DNA of 64,000 nt from Dyella japonica A8 (lineage in GTDB: Bacteria > Pseudomonadota > Gammaproteobacteria > Xanthomonadales > Rhodanobacteraceae), in the NCBI RefSeq assembly GCF_000725385.1, contig NZ_CP008884.1, forward strand, positions 2,976,001 to 3,040,000. Reading direction: 5' to 3'. The position numbers and the translations under genes are program-made. This document shows positions 51,272-60,088 of this stretch, one piece after another. Position 1 is the stretch's first letter. Each line of letters starts with the position of its first letter. A model generated the notes under the pieces. The model had not been told where the DNA came from and ran no database searches. It was given only the letters and a program-made list of their open reading frames with translations.

Positions 51272-52129
51272 TTATGCGCGCGACGCGGGATGGGCGATCA
51301 CGTCCTGCCGCTGCCGTCCAAGGCCTTCGATGCCCAGTTCGATCACGTCGCCGGGCTTCAGGTAGGTGGGCGGATGCAGGCCTAGGCCGACGCCCGCGGG
51401 CGTTCCCGTGCTGATGACGTCGCCCGGCATCAAGGTCATGTAGCGGCTGATGTAGCTCACCAGGTGCGCCACGCCGAACACCATCGTGCGCGTATTACCG
51501 TGCTGGTATCGATGGCCGTTCACTTCGAGCCAGAGAGAAAGGTTCTGTGGGTCGGCGACTTCGTCTTTGGTGACCAGCCACGGGCCGATCGGCCCGAAGC
51601 TGTCGCAGCTCTTGCCTTTGACCCATTGGCCGCCGTGCTCGAGCTGGAACTCACGTTCGGACACATCGTTGATGACGGCGTAGCCGGCCACGTGATCGAG
51701 AGCCTGGTCGATGGAGACATCGCGGGTCACCTCGCCGATGATTACACCAAGCTCCACTTCCCAGTCGGTCTTCACCGAGCCGCGAGGAATCACGATGGGG
51801 TCGTTGGCGCCACCGATGGCCGTGGTGGCTTTCATGAAAAGCACGGGCTGCTCGGGCACGGGTGCATTCGTTTCCGCGGCGTGGTCGGCGTAATTCATGC
51901 CCACGCAGAGCATCTTGCCCACGTGCGCCACGGGCGTGCCGAAGCGCGGCGAGCCTTCGACCAGGGGCAGGGTGGCAGGGGCGATCGCCATCAGCTTGCG
52001 CAATCCGTCGCGTCCAAGCACGTCGGCGCTGATGTCGCTGATCACGCCAGAGAGATCGCGGATGGCGCCATGGCCATCGATCAGGCCGGGCTTTTCCGCG
52101 CCGGGGTTTCCGTAACGGCAGAGTTTCAT
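51272..52129 (-). CDS. FAH-family hydrolase, probable 2,4-diketo-3-deoxy-L-fuconate hydrolase
   Basis: 285 aa, starting MKLCRYGNPGAEKPGLIDGH. The fumarylacetoacetase fold is clear: VGKMLCVGMNYADHAAETNA, PVLFMKATTAIGGANDPIVI, metal carboxylates in KTDWEVELGVIIG, GYAVINDVSEREFQ, and STGTPAGVGLGLHPP with the substrate loop. In the non-phosphorylative L-fucose pathway this enzyme splits 2,4-diketo-3-deoxy-L-fuconate into pyruvate and L-lactate. It is 13 bp after the SDR gene. Confidence 0.9.
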   Translation of the reverse strand: MKLCRYGNPGAEKPGLIDGHGAIRDLSGVISDISADVLGRDGLRKLMAIAPATLPLVEGSPRFGTPVAHVGKMLCVGMNYADHAAETNAPVPEQPVLFMKATTAIGGANDPIVIPRGSVKTDWEVELGVIIGEVTRDVSIDQALDHVAGYAVINDVSEREFQLEHGGQWVKGKSCDSFGPIGPWLVTKDEVADPQNLSLWLEVNGHRYQHGNTRTMVFGVAHLVSYISRYMTLMPGDVISTGTPAGVGLGLHPPTYLKPGDVIELGIEGLGRQRQDVIAHPASRA

Positions 52130-52142
52130 GCAGATGCTTCCA

Positions 52143-52889
52143 TCAGTTCGACCAGCCGCCATCCACGACGTGGATGGTGCCGGTGGTAAAGGACGATTCG
52201 TCGGAGGCGAGGTAGAGCGCGAGCGCGGCGATTTCCTCGGGCGAGCCCAGGCGCCCCATGGGCTGCCGCGCGGTGAAGCCACGCCATGCGGCCTCTTCAT
52301 CGCCGCCCAGTGCGCGCACGCGCTCGGCGAGCGAGGGTGTTTTCACCGTGCCCGGGCAGATGGCGTTGCAGCGGATGCCGGCGGCGACGTAGTCGGCGGC
52401 GATGGCGCGCGTGAGCCCGATCACCGCCGCCTTGGTCGTGCCGTAGGCGAAGCGGTTGGGCACGCCCTTGATGCTGGATGCGACCGAGGACATGTTGATG
52501 ATGCTGCCGGCGCCGCGTTCGATCATGCCGGGAAGCAAGGCGCGGCACAGGTGGAACATGCTGTCCACGTTGATGGCGAACGAGCGTCGCCAACTGGCGT
52601 CGTCCGTCTCGAGAATGGTGCCGGCGTGCACGTAGCCGGCGCAGTTGAACAGCACGTCGACGCGCCCGGCGACGCCGGCCAGCGACTGGATCGCCGTGGC
52701 ATCGGTGACGTCGAGCGTCTGCGTGCGGATGGACGGATGGCTTTGCGCGAGCGAGGCGAGGCTGTCCTGGGAGATGTCCGTGGCCAGTACCGTGGCCCCG
52801 GCTTCGGCGAAGGCGAGGGCGGTGGCCCGCCCGATGCCCGCGCCGGCGGCCGTTACCAGTGCATGTTTGCCGCTCAGGCGTCCGCTCAT
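52143..52889 (-). CDS. SDR, probable 2-keto-3-deoxy-L-fuconate dehydrogenase
   Basis: 248 aa. The NAD-binding motif AAGAGIGRATA (TG-x3-G-x-G variant), DVTDA, FNCAGYVHAGT (NAG), the catalytic Ser in IINMSSVASS and YGTTK (Y-x3-K), and the ICPGTVKTPSL loop are all present. The wording LVTAAGAGIGRATALAFAEA is close to the Xanthomonas fucose-pathway enzyme, which oxidises the 4-OH of 2-keto-3-deoxy-L-fuconate with NAD+. Context (between lactonase and FAH hydrolase) fixes the role. Confidence 0.9.
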   Translation of the reverse strand: MSGRLSGKHALVTAAGAGIGRATALAFAEAGATVLATDISQDSLASLAQSHPSIRTQTLDVTDATAIQSLAGVAGRVDVLFNCAGYVHAGTILETDDASWRRSFAINVDSMFHLCRALLPGMIERGAGSIINMSSVASSIKGVPNRFAYGTTKAAVIGLTRAIAADYVAAGIRCNAICPGTVKTPSLAERVRALGGDEEAAWRGFTARQPMGRLGSPEEIAALALYLASDESSFTTGTIHVVDGGWSN

Positions 52890-52938
52890 GCGTGGTCTCC
52901 TGCGTGGATGGAAGCATGGCCCGTCGTGGGGTGCGTGT

Positions 52939-53787
52939 TCATGCTGTTCTCGCCGATGCCGTCGTGCGGCCGTTGAGTGAATAGATCGCCCTGGCGGTGG
53001 CGCCGAACACCGCTGCCTCGTGGCGCGGCGCGAACCGTCGGGTCAGTGCTTGCGCGCAGGCCTTCCACTGCTCGTACGTCGCGTGTGTGGTCAGCACGGG
53101 CCAGTCGCTGCCCCACATCACGCGCTGGCCGCCAAAGCTCTCGAAGATGTGCGCGGCGTAAGGCTCGATGGCCGTCGTGTCGCCCTGCGCGTCGGTCAAC
53201 GTCAACAGGCCGGACAGCTTGCAGACCACATCGGGCACCTGGGCGACGCGCGCGATGGCGCCGGCCCATTCCGCGAATGCCCGGCGAGCGATGTTCGGCT
53301 TGGCGCCGTGATCGACCACGGTGATCAGCCCGGGGTGCCGGGTGAGTCGCTGGGAAAGCGCGCGCAGGTGCCGGTTGTCCACCAGTGCGTCGAACACCAG
53401 GCCGTGGTCGCGCACGCAGTCGAAGGCGCGGTCGAGCGAGGGCCTGGCCAGCCATTCCGTATCGGGAATGTCCTGCACCATCGGGCGGATGCCGCACAGC
53501 AATCCCTGGCCCTGCTCGACGAGCGCGGCGATGCGCTGCGTCGCATCCGCGGCCTCCATATCCACCCAGCCGACCACGCCGAGCACGCCTTTGGTCTGGC
53601 GCGCGAGATCGAACAGGAACAAGGTCTCGCGCTCATCCGGTGCCGCCTGCACGAGGATGCAGGCGTCTTGCGTTGCATTCATGTCGGCGGGCAGGAACGG
53701 CCGCTGCAGTGCGGCCGGGGCGTGCGCGAGCCAGTCGTACTGTAGTCGCGAGGGATCCCAGTAATGGCGGTGCGCGTCGATGATCAT
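52939..53787 (-). CDS. L-fuconolactonase (amidohydrolase_2 family)
   Basis: 282 aa, MIIDAHRHYWDPSRLQYDWL at the start, giving an ATGA overlap with the aldo/keto reductase stop. Signatures: HRHYWD, GVVGWVDMEA, FDALVDNRHLRALSQRL, VVDHGAKPN, VCKLSGLLT and VMWGSDWPVL with the catalytic Asp. It hydrolyses L-fucono-lactone to L-fuconate, the step after L-fucose dehydrogenase. Confidence 0.91.
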   Translation of the reverse strand: MIIDAHRHYWDPSRLQYDWLAHAPAALQRPFLPADMNATQDACILVQAAPDERETLFLFDLARQTKGVLGVVGWVDMEAADATQRIAALVEQGQGLLCGIRPMVQDIPDTEWLARPSLDRAFDCVRDHGLVFDALVDNRHLRALSQRLTRHPGLITVVDHGAKPNIARRAFAEWAGAIARVAQVPDVVCKLSGLLTLTDAQGDTTAIEPYAAHIFESFGGQRVMWGSDWPVLTTHATYEQWKACAQALTRRFAPRHEAAVFGATARAIYSLNGRTTASARTA

Positions 53788-54809
53788 GGCGTGGGCACTC
53801 CCGCATCGAGCAGGCCTTCCTCGACCAGGGTTGCCCAGGTGGCCGCGGGAACCGTCGCGCGCATGCGTTCGATGGCGCTGTCGACTTCGTCGACGGAACG
53901 CAGGCCGCACACGACTTTCGCCACGGCCGGATGCGCCAGCGGAAATTGCAGTGCGGCCTCGCCCACGGTGGCGCCGGTGCATGCGCATACGTCATAGAAC
54001 CGCTGTGCGCGTGCCCGGGTGGCAGGCGATGCGGGTGCATAGTCGTAGGTGTCGCCGGGGCCGGTGTCTGCGCCGAGCAGGCCTGAGTTATAGGGGCCCG
54101 CAATCAGTACCGCCACGCCGCCCGCCTGGGCTCTTGCCATCACCGACCTGCTGTGTGCCTGCTCGAAGAGCGTATAGCGGCCCGCCAGCATGATGGCGTC
54201 CAGCGGGAAGCGTTGCATCACCTCCAGGCACACGGCTTCCTCGTTGACGCCAAGGCCGATCGCGCCAACGACACCCTGGTCGCGCAGCTCGGCCATCGCC
54301 GGCAGTGCTTCGTCCAGTGCTTGCGCGAGCACTTCAGGGTGGCGCGGACCGTGCGTCAGTTCGCCGATGTCGTGCAGTAACAGCAGGTCGATGCGTTCGG
54401 TGCGCAATCGCCGGAGGCTGCTTTCCAGGCTGCGGAGTACCCCGTCCCGCGTGTAATTGAAATGCGCGCGGCACCCGTCGACTGCGAAACCGTCACTGCG
54501 ATCCCGTCGATCATGGTCGGCGCCGATGAGCCGGCCCACCTTGGTCGACAGCGTATAGCTGGAGCGCTCGACGCCTTCGAGAGCGTTGCCGATGCGGGTT
54601 TCGCTAAGGCCGTAGCCGTAATAGGGCGCGGTATCGAAATGCCGTATGCCTGCGCGCCAGGCGTGTGCGATGGCGTCGCGGGCGGCCTCGTCGTCTACGC
54701 CGGTGTAGAGATTGCCGGCCGGGGCCCCGCCAAACGCGAGCGCTGCCAGCCGGTGGCTGCCTGCCTCGGACTTGCCGGGTGGATTCTGTTCTTGCTGCTG
54801 AGCCGGCAT
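53784..54809 (-). CDS. Aldo/keto reductase, probable L-fucose 1-dehydrogenase
   Basis: 341 aa from the ATG at 54809, after GGGAGC; a start 28 codons upstream at 54893 is possible. Catalytic tetrad: Asp and Tyr in FDTAPYYGYGLSE, Lys in LSTKVGRLIG, His in IDLLLLHDIGE. The YYGYGLSETRIGNAL wording belongs to the D-threo-aldose/L-fucose dehydrogenase group. It oxidises L-fucose to the lactone with NAD(P)+. It is the first gene of the catabolic operon; a candidate operator and promoter lie in the 286-bp gap to the divergent fucosidase gene. Confidence 0.9.
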   Translation of the reverse strand: MPAQQQEQNPPGKSEAGSHRLAALAFGGAPAGNLYTGVDDEAARDAIAHAWRAGIRHFDTAPYYGYGLSETRIGNALEGVERSSYTLSTKVGRLIGADHDRRDRSDGFAVDGCRAHFNYTRDGVLRSLESSLRRLRTERIDLLLLHDIGELTHGPRHPEVLAQALDEALPAMAELRDQGVVGAIGLGVNEEAVCLEVMQRFPLDAIMLAGRYTLFEQAHSRSVMARAQAGGVAVLIAGPYNSGLLGADTGPGDTYDYAPASPATRARAQRFYDVCACTGATVGEAALQFPLAHPAVAKVVCGLRSVDEVDSAIERMRATVPAATWATLVEEGLLDAGVPTP

Positions 54810-54901
54810 CGAAGCTCCCGGGCTTGCCTCCCCAGAGGCGAGAAAGTGCGTGATGGCGCCCCGGCCGCGTGGGTCGGGCTGTCTCGTCCCCATCCTACTA
54901 C

Positions 54902-54936
54902 TTGTGCACTGATAAAAACTAGGTTTATATATGATC
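54902..54936. promoter_or_regulatory. Divergent promoter with candidate IclR operator 3
   Basis: GGTTTATATATGATC (54922-54936) matches the operator-1 core GGTTCATATTTGATT in 12 of 15 positions. On the plus strand TTGTGC (54902-54907), 18 bp, TATATA (54926-54931) is a plausible promoter for the glycosidase operon, with the motif over its -10. A minus-strand promoter for the catabolic operon probably overlaps (TATATAAA). Confidence 0.5.
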
Positions 54937-55095
54937 GCGAAAGGTGAGGGGTGACGCAGTGCGGCGCATGGGGATGGCGCTGGCTGCCGTACGCGATGAA
55001 GCCCCTCCTGATCGCCTGTTAATGCTTGTTTGTCAGCAGATGTGCCCGGCCACGCTTCGGCGGCGCCCACTTCCTTCCAACCGGGGCAAGCAACC

Positions 55096-56724
55096 ATGAT
55101 GAAACCCGTCGCCCGCTGCGCCGTGCTCGCCGGCTGGCTCGCGTGCACCGCCGCGCTGGCGCAGTCCGCCACTGCGCCCACCGCGGATACCTTGTCGCCT
55201 GCCGCGCAGGACCATGCGTGGCAGCAGGCTGCAGCAAAGTTCGACCCGCAGCGAAAGGCCGTCCTCGATCGCGTGGCGAAGGCTGCCGGCCAGGGGCCAT
55301 TCCGCGGCGACTGGGTGTCGCTGCAGACCTACCGCTCGCCTGCGTGGTACGACGATGCCAAGTTCGGCATCTTCATCCACTGGGGTGTCTATTCAGTGCC
55401 GGCGTTCGGCAGCGAGTGGTATTCGCGCAACATGTATCAGCAGGGCACGAAGGAGTTCGCCCACCACGTGGCGACGTACGGCCCGCAGTCGACGTTCGGC
55501 TACAAGGACTTCGTGCCGATGTTCAAGGCCGAGCACTTCGACCCGCGGGCATGGGCGCAGCTTTTCCATGATGCCGGTGCCCGCTATGTCGTGCCCGTGG
55601 CCGAGCATCACGATGGCTTTGCCATGTACGACTCCAAGCTGTCGGACTGGACGGCCGTCAAGAAGGGCCCGAAGCGCGACGTGATCGGCGAGCTTGAGCA
55701 CGCGGTGCGAGGGCAGGGTATGCGCTTTGGCGTGTCTTCCCATCGCGCCGAGCACGACTGGTTCTTCGATGGTGGCCGCCGGTTCGACTCGGACGTCAAC
55801 GATCCGCACAACGCGGAGCTGTATGGCCCCGCGGTCGCCCATCTGAGCAAGGACGACCAGAACCTGGCGGATGACTGGACCTATGTCTCCCAGGCCTGGC
55901 TGGACGACTGGCTCGCGCGCACCGCGGAACTGGTCGATACCTACCACCCGGACCTGATCTATTTCGACTGGTGGATCGGCCACCCGACCTTCCGCAACAC
56001 GCTGCCGACCCTGTTGTCGTACTACTACAACGAGGGCGCGAAGCGCGACGGCGTGGTGGTGAACTACAAGCTGGGCGATTTCCCGGAAGGCGCCGGCACG
56101 CTGGATATCGAGCGTGGCCAGTTGCAGGGCATCCATGCCGCGCACTGGCAGACGGATACCTCGATCAGCAACGACTCGTGGGGTTACATCGAGCACGACA
56201 CATACAAGTCGCCGACCTTCATCATCCATCTGCTGGCGGATGTGGTGAGCAAGAACGGCAACCTGATGCTCAATGTCGGACCCCGCGCGGACGGCACCAT
56301 TCCCGAGGGAGCGCAGGACACGCTGCGCAGCATCGGTCGCTGGCTGAAGGCCAATGGCGAGGCGATCTACGGCAGCAGGCCGTGGCGCACGTTTGGCGAA
56401 GGGCCGACCGAAGTGGCCAGCGGTACCTTCCAGGACACCAAGACCAAGCCATACACCGCCGAGGATTTCCGCTTCACCACCGGCCACGGCAAGCTCTATG
56501 CGATCGAGCTGGGCTGGCCCGCCGGAGCGCAGGCGGTGATCCATTCGATCAAGCCTGCCGACAAGGTGGCCAGCGTCGAGTCGGTGGCTGACCGCCGCTC
56601 CATTCCGTTCACGCAGGATGCCGACGGCTTGCATCTGCATCTTCCTTCCCACCCCATCGGCACGGATGCGTACGTCTACCGCATCAGCTTCTCCACGCCG
56701 AACTCGCTCAAGGCCGCACCATGA
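55096..56724 (+). CDS. Secreted alpha-L-fucosidase, GH29
   Basis: 542 aa from MMKPVARCAVLAGWLACTAA, with the signal ending at ALAQ-S; the second Met is an alternative start. GH29 signatures: YDDAKFGIFIHWGVYSVPAF, FGSEWYSRNMY, VVPVAEHHDGFAMYDSKLSD, FGVSSHRAEHDWFF, and the catalytic nucleophile region LIYFDWWIGHPTFRN. NGNLMLNVGPRADGTIPEGA is the usual end of the barrel, followed by a beta-sandwich. It releases L-fucose from glycans in the periplasm. It is the first gene of a four-gene operon, divergent from the fucose catabolic genes. Confidence 0.95.
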   Translation: MMKPVARCAVLAGWLACTAALAQSATAPTADTLSPAAQDHAWQQAAAKFDPQRKAVLDRVAKAAGQGPFRGDWVSLQTYRSPAWYDDAKFGIFIHWGVYSVPAFGSEWYSRNMYQQGTKEFAHHVATYGPQSTFGYKDFVPMFKAEHFDPRAWAQLFHDAGARYVVPVAEHHDGFAMYDSKLSDWTAVKKGPKRDVIGELEHAVRGQGMRFGVSSHRAEHDWFFDGGRRFDSDVNDPHNAELYGPAVAHLSKDDQNLADDWTYVSQAWLDDWLARTAELVDTYHPDLIYFDWWIGHPTFRNTLPTLLSYYYNEGAKRDGVVVNYKLGDFPEGAGTLDIERGQLQGIHAAHWQTDTSISNDSWGYIEHDTYKSPTFIIHLLADVVSKNGNLMLNVGPRADGTIPEGAQDTLRSIGRWLKANGEAIYGSRPWRTFGEGPTEVASGTFQDTKTKPYTAEDFRFTTGHGKLYAIELGWPAGAQAVIHSIKPADKVASVESVADRRSIPFTQDADGLHLHLPSHPIGTDAYVYRISFSTPNSLKAAP

Positions 56725-57779
56725 AACGATGGATGTTCCCAGCCCTGTGGCTGTGTCTCGCACTGGCGTCGACGAGCGCTTTTGCCAAAGCGCCCACGGC
56801 GTTGTTCTACATGATGGGTAGCCAGAAATCGATCAACTCGTTCGAAGCGCACATCGACAAGATCGACCTGCTGGTGCCGACGTGGTTCGGGGTGGATGAA
56901 AACGGCCTGGTGTCCGGCGGGCCCAACATGTATGTGCTCGATCTTGCCAAGGCGCATCACCTGCCGGTGATGCCGATCATCTCGGCCAATGGCGATCGCA
57001 AGAAGTTCCACGACCTGCTTGGCAACGAAACGGCAAAGCGCGCCATGATCGCCAGCATGGTCGAGCAGGCGAAGCGGTATGGCTTCTCCGGCTACCAGTT
57101 CGATTTCGAGAACATCGCCTGGACCGATCGCGACGCGCTCACCCTGTTGGCCCGGCAGACGGCCGATGCGCTGCACAAGCATGGCCTGAAGCTGTCGATG
57201 GCGGTGGTGCCCAATGCGCCGGGTCAGGCCGGCAATGGTCCCTTCAGCAAATGGATGTGGGAATACTGGCGCGGCGCCTACGACCTGAAGGCGCTGGGGC
57301 AGGTGCTCGACCTGGTCTGCCTGATGACCTACGACCAGCACACCCGCTGGACCACGCCCGGACCCGTGGCGGGCATGCCGTGGGTGATGGACAACCTTCA
57401 GTACGCGCTGAAGCTGGTGCCCAAGGAAAAGCTCTCGCTGGGCATCGGTCTGTACGGTTACCACTGGTTCGCTGGCAACCCGGTGGGGGAGGACGGCAAG
57501 GAGAGTTCGCACATCACCGCCGAGTACATCGACGCGGATGAGTCGTTCCCGCTGGCCAAACAGTTCCATGCCACCATGCAGTGGGATCCGGTGGAGCACG
57601 AATCGTGGTTCTACTTCTATCGCGATGGCATGCGTGAGTGGGTCTTCCTGCCTGATGCCCATGCCTTCCGGGACCGGTACGACGTGGTCAAGCAGTACGG
57701 TCTGGAGGGCTTTTGCGCTTGGGTGCTGGGCGCGGAAGATCCCAAGGTCTGGGAGGAGTTGCCCGATGCCATTCGCTAG
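56721..57779 (+). CDS. Secreted GH18-family glycosidase
   Basis: 352 aa, ATGA overlap with the fucosidase gene. The signal peptide is MKRWMFPALWLCLALASTSAF. The barrel starts TALFYMMGSQKSINSFEAHI. The active site is YGFSGYQFDFENI, the D-x-x-D-x-D-x-E region in a relaxed form with catalytic Glu. LSMAVVPNAPGQAG, LVCLMTYDQHTRW and LGIGLYGYHWF are GH18 strands. The relaxed motif resembles YaaH/chitobiase-like members. In this operon it may cut the chitobiose core of N-glycans (endo-beta-N-acetylglucosaminidase) or chitin fragments; this is inference. Confidence 0.86.
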   Translation: MKRWMFPALWLCLALASTSAFAKAPTALFYMMGSQKSINSFEAHIDKIDLLVPTWFGVDENGLVSGGPNMYVLDLAKAHHLPVMPIISANGDRKKFHDLLGNETAKRAMIASMVEQAKRYGFSGYQFDFENIAWTDRDALTLLARQTADALHKHGLKLSMAVVPNAPGQAGNGPFSKWMWEYWRGAYDLKALGQVLDLVCLMTYDQHTRWTTPGPVAGMPWVMDNLQYALKLVPKEKLSLGIGLYGYHWFAGNPVGEDGKESSHITAEYIDADESFPLAKQFHATMQWDPVEHESWFYFYRDGMREWVFLPDAHAFRDRYDVVKQYGLEGFCAWVLGAEDPKVWEELPDAIR

Positions 57780-60087
57780 GCCGTTGTGCAACGGCGTACA
57801 GGGAGCGGCGCTCGCCTGGCTGCTGGCCTTTGGTGGCGCTGCGCATGCCGCCACGCCGGCCATCATTCCCTTGCCTGCGCAGATGAAGGTGGAGCAGGGC
57901 AGTTATACGGTTACCAACGTTGTCGCCATCCATGTGGGGCCGGGCGATCGCCCTGCCGCCGACGCGGCACGCTACCTGGCGGAACTGCTGGGGCGCACGC
58001 GCGGCCTGTCCTTGACGGTGATCGAGGATGCGGCAGCGACGAGTCGTGGCGGCATCGTGATTCGCAGCGATGCCGCCGCCAGCGTCACCCAGGCGGAAGG
58101 CTACGTGCTTGATGTCGATGCACGCGGCATGAACATCCGTGCGCGCGATGCCGCGGGATTGTTCTACGGTGCCATCAGCGCCTGGCAATTGCTGACGCCC
58201 GATGGCGCACAAGGTGCGGTCGCCGTGCCCTATATGCATGTCGCCGACTGGCCGCGCTTCGCCTGGCGCGGCTTCATGCTCGATTCGGCGCGCCACTTCC
58301 AGTCGCCGGACGAGGTCAGGCGCCTGCTGGATGTGATGGCCCAGCACAAGCTCAATGTCTTCCACTGGCATCTCACCGATGACCAGGGCTGGCGGCTGGA
58401 AATCCGCCGCTATCCCCAGCTGACGCAGATCGGTGCGTGGCGCCAGCCGCCGGGCGAGGGCGCCAAGCCCTACGGTGGCTACTACACGCAGGCCGAGGTG
58501 AAGGACATCGTGGCCTACGCCGCGACCCGCCACATTACCGTCGTGCCGGAGATCGACATGCCGGGGCACGCGCAGGCCGCGGTGGCCTCTTATCCGGATG
58601 TCGGCGTGACGGGCGAGCGGCCGGCCGTATCGATCGACTGGGGCGTGAACCCCTATCTGTTCAACGTGGACGAGCACTCGATCACCTTCCTGCACAACGT
58701 GCTGGATGAGGTGATGGAGCTCTTTCCCTCCACCTACATTCATGTCGGTGGCGACGAAGCCATCAAGAACCAGTGGCAGGCCTCCGCCGCCGTGCAGGCG
58801 CGCATGCATGCGCTGGGCATCAAGGACGAGAATGCGCTGCAAAGCTGGTTCATCGAGCGCATGGGGCAATATCTGGCACAGCATGGCCGGCGCCTGATCG
58901 GCTGGGACGAGATCCTCGAGGGTGGCGTGCCGCCTTCCGCATCGGTCATGTCCTGGCGCGGCACGCAGGGTGCGATCGATGCGGCGCGCCTGGGGCACGA
59001 CGTGGTGCTGTCACCCGCGCCGACGCTTTACCTCGACAACCTGCAAAGCGCGCGCAGCGATGAGCCGGCCGGGCGCGTGTCATTCCAGACACTCGCCAGC
59101 GTCTACCGTTTCGAGGCCGTGCCGGCGGAACTCTCCGCGGAGCAGGCAAAGCACGTGCTCGGCGCGCAGGCCAATCTCTGGACCGAGTACGTCACCGCGC
59201 CATGGCAGGTCGAGCACATGGCCTTTCCGCGTCTGGATGCACTTGCCGAGGCGGTGTGGACGCCCGTGAATGAGCGGCATTTCGATGATTTCGTGGCGCG
59301 GTTGCCTGCCCAGTTCGATCGCTACCAGCGATTGGGAATCACCTACGCCGACAGCGCCTTTGCCGTGGACATGCAGGCGCAGCGATCCGCCGGGGCAGGG
59401 AACAAGGCTGTCGTGTCGCTCGTGACGCAGGTGCCGTCCGGCACGATCCGGTACACGACGGATGGCAGCCTGCCAGTGGCCGGTTCGGCGATGTATCGCG
59501 AGCCGATCAAGGTCACGCTTCCCGTCACCATCAACGCGACGTCGTTTGCCGCCGATGGGCATGCGCTGGCGCGCGCACGCACGCATCGTTTCGATGCGCA
59601 GACGCTCGCAAGCATCGACAGCAGTGCCATGGAGGCATGCCCCAAGGGCGGCCTTGGCCTGCGCGTGCGATTGCTGCCGGACGCGACGGATCCGGCGCCG
59701 GTCTACAACGTCGATATCATGGACAGTTGCTGGATCGTGCCGAAGGTGGCGCTGGATGATGCATCCGCGATCGTCATCGACGGTGCATGGCTGGCGCGCA
59801 ATTACGGACTGGCGGGCGATGCGTCCAAGGTGGTTTCCCGCGCCGCACATACGCCTCTGGGTGAATTCGAGGTCCACTTGGACCGTTGCGACGGACCGCT
59901 GATGGTCAGTCTGCCATTGCCGGCGGCGGCCGCGCCAGGCAGAACGTTCCGTGTCGACGGGACATGGTTGGCCCTCACCGGAACACACGATGTATGCGTG
60001 TTGTCCACGGCACCGATTCATGGGCCGCTGTCTGCCGTTGGTCGCGTGTCCTTCATCTCCCCCGCGACAGCTGGCGCAACACCGTGA
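57766..60087 (+). CDS. Secreted GH20 beta-N-acetylhexosaminidase with C-terminal extension
   Basis: 773 aa, overlapping the GH18 gene by 14 bp, with a GGGAGGAG site before the ATG. The signal ends GGAAHA-A. The GH20b domain (IIPLPAQMKVEQGSYTVTNV) is followed by the catalytic barrel: FMLDSARHFQSPDEVRRLLD, HKLNVFHWHLTDDQGWR, ITVVPEIDMPGHAQAAVASY, catalytic pair in STYIHVGGDEAIKNQW, and LGAQANLWTEYVTAPWQVEH. The C-terminal 180 residues hold a chitobiase-like TIRYTTDGSLPVAG module and a further beta-rich domain. It removes non-reducing GlcNAc. Confidence 0.94.
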   Translation: MPFARPLCNGVQGAALAWLLAFGGAAHAATPAIIPLPAQMKVEQGSYTVTNVVAIHVGPGDRPAADAARYLAELLGRTRGLSLTVIEDAAATSRGGIVIRSDAAASVTQAEGYVLDVDARGMNIRARDAAGLFYGAISAWQLLTPDGAQGAVAVPYMHVADWPRFAWRGFMLDSARHFQSPDEVRRLLDVMAQHKLNVFHWHLTDDQGWRLEIRRYPQLTQIGAWRQPPGEGAKPYGGYYTQAEVKDIVAYAATRHITVVPEIDMPGHAQAAVASYPDVGVTGERPAVSIDWGVNPYLFNVDEHSITFLHNVLDEVMELFPSTYIHVGGDEAIKNQWQASAAVQARMHALGIKDENALQSWFIERMGQYLAQHGRRLIGWDEILEGGVPPSASVMSWRGTQGAIDAARLGHDVVLSPAPTLYLDNLQSARSDEPAGRVSFQTLASVYRFEAVPAELSAEQAKHVLGAQANLWTEYVTAPWQVEHMAFPRLDALAEAVWTPVNERHFDDFVARLPAQFDRYQRLGITYADSAFAVDMQAQRSAGAGNKAVVSLVTQVPSGTIRYTTDGSLPVAGSAMYREPIKVTLPVTINATSFAADGHALARARTHRFDAQTLASIDSSAMEACPKGGLGLRVRLLPDATDPAPVYNVDIMDSCWIVPKVALDDASAIVIDGAWLARNYGLAGDASKVVSRAAHTPLGEFEVHLDRCDGPLMVSLPLPAAAAPGRTFRVDGTWLALTGTHDVCVLSTAPIHGPLSAVGRVSFISPATAGATP

Positions 60088-60088
60088 T

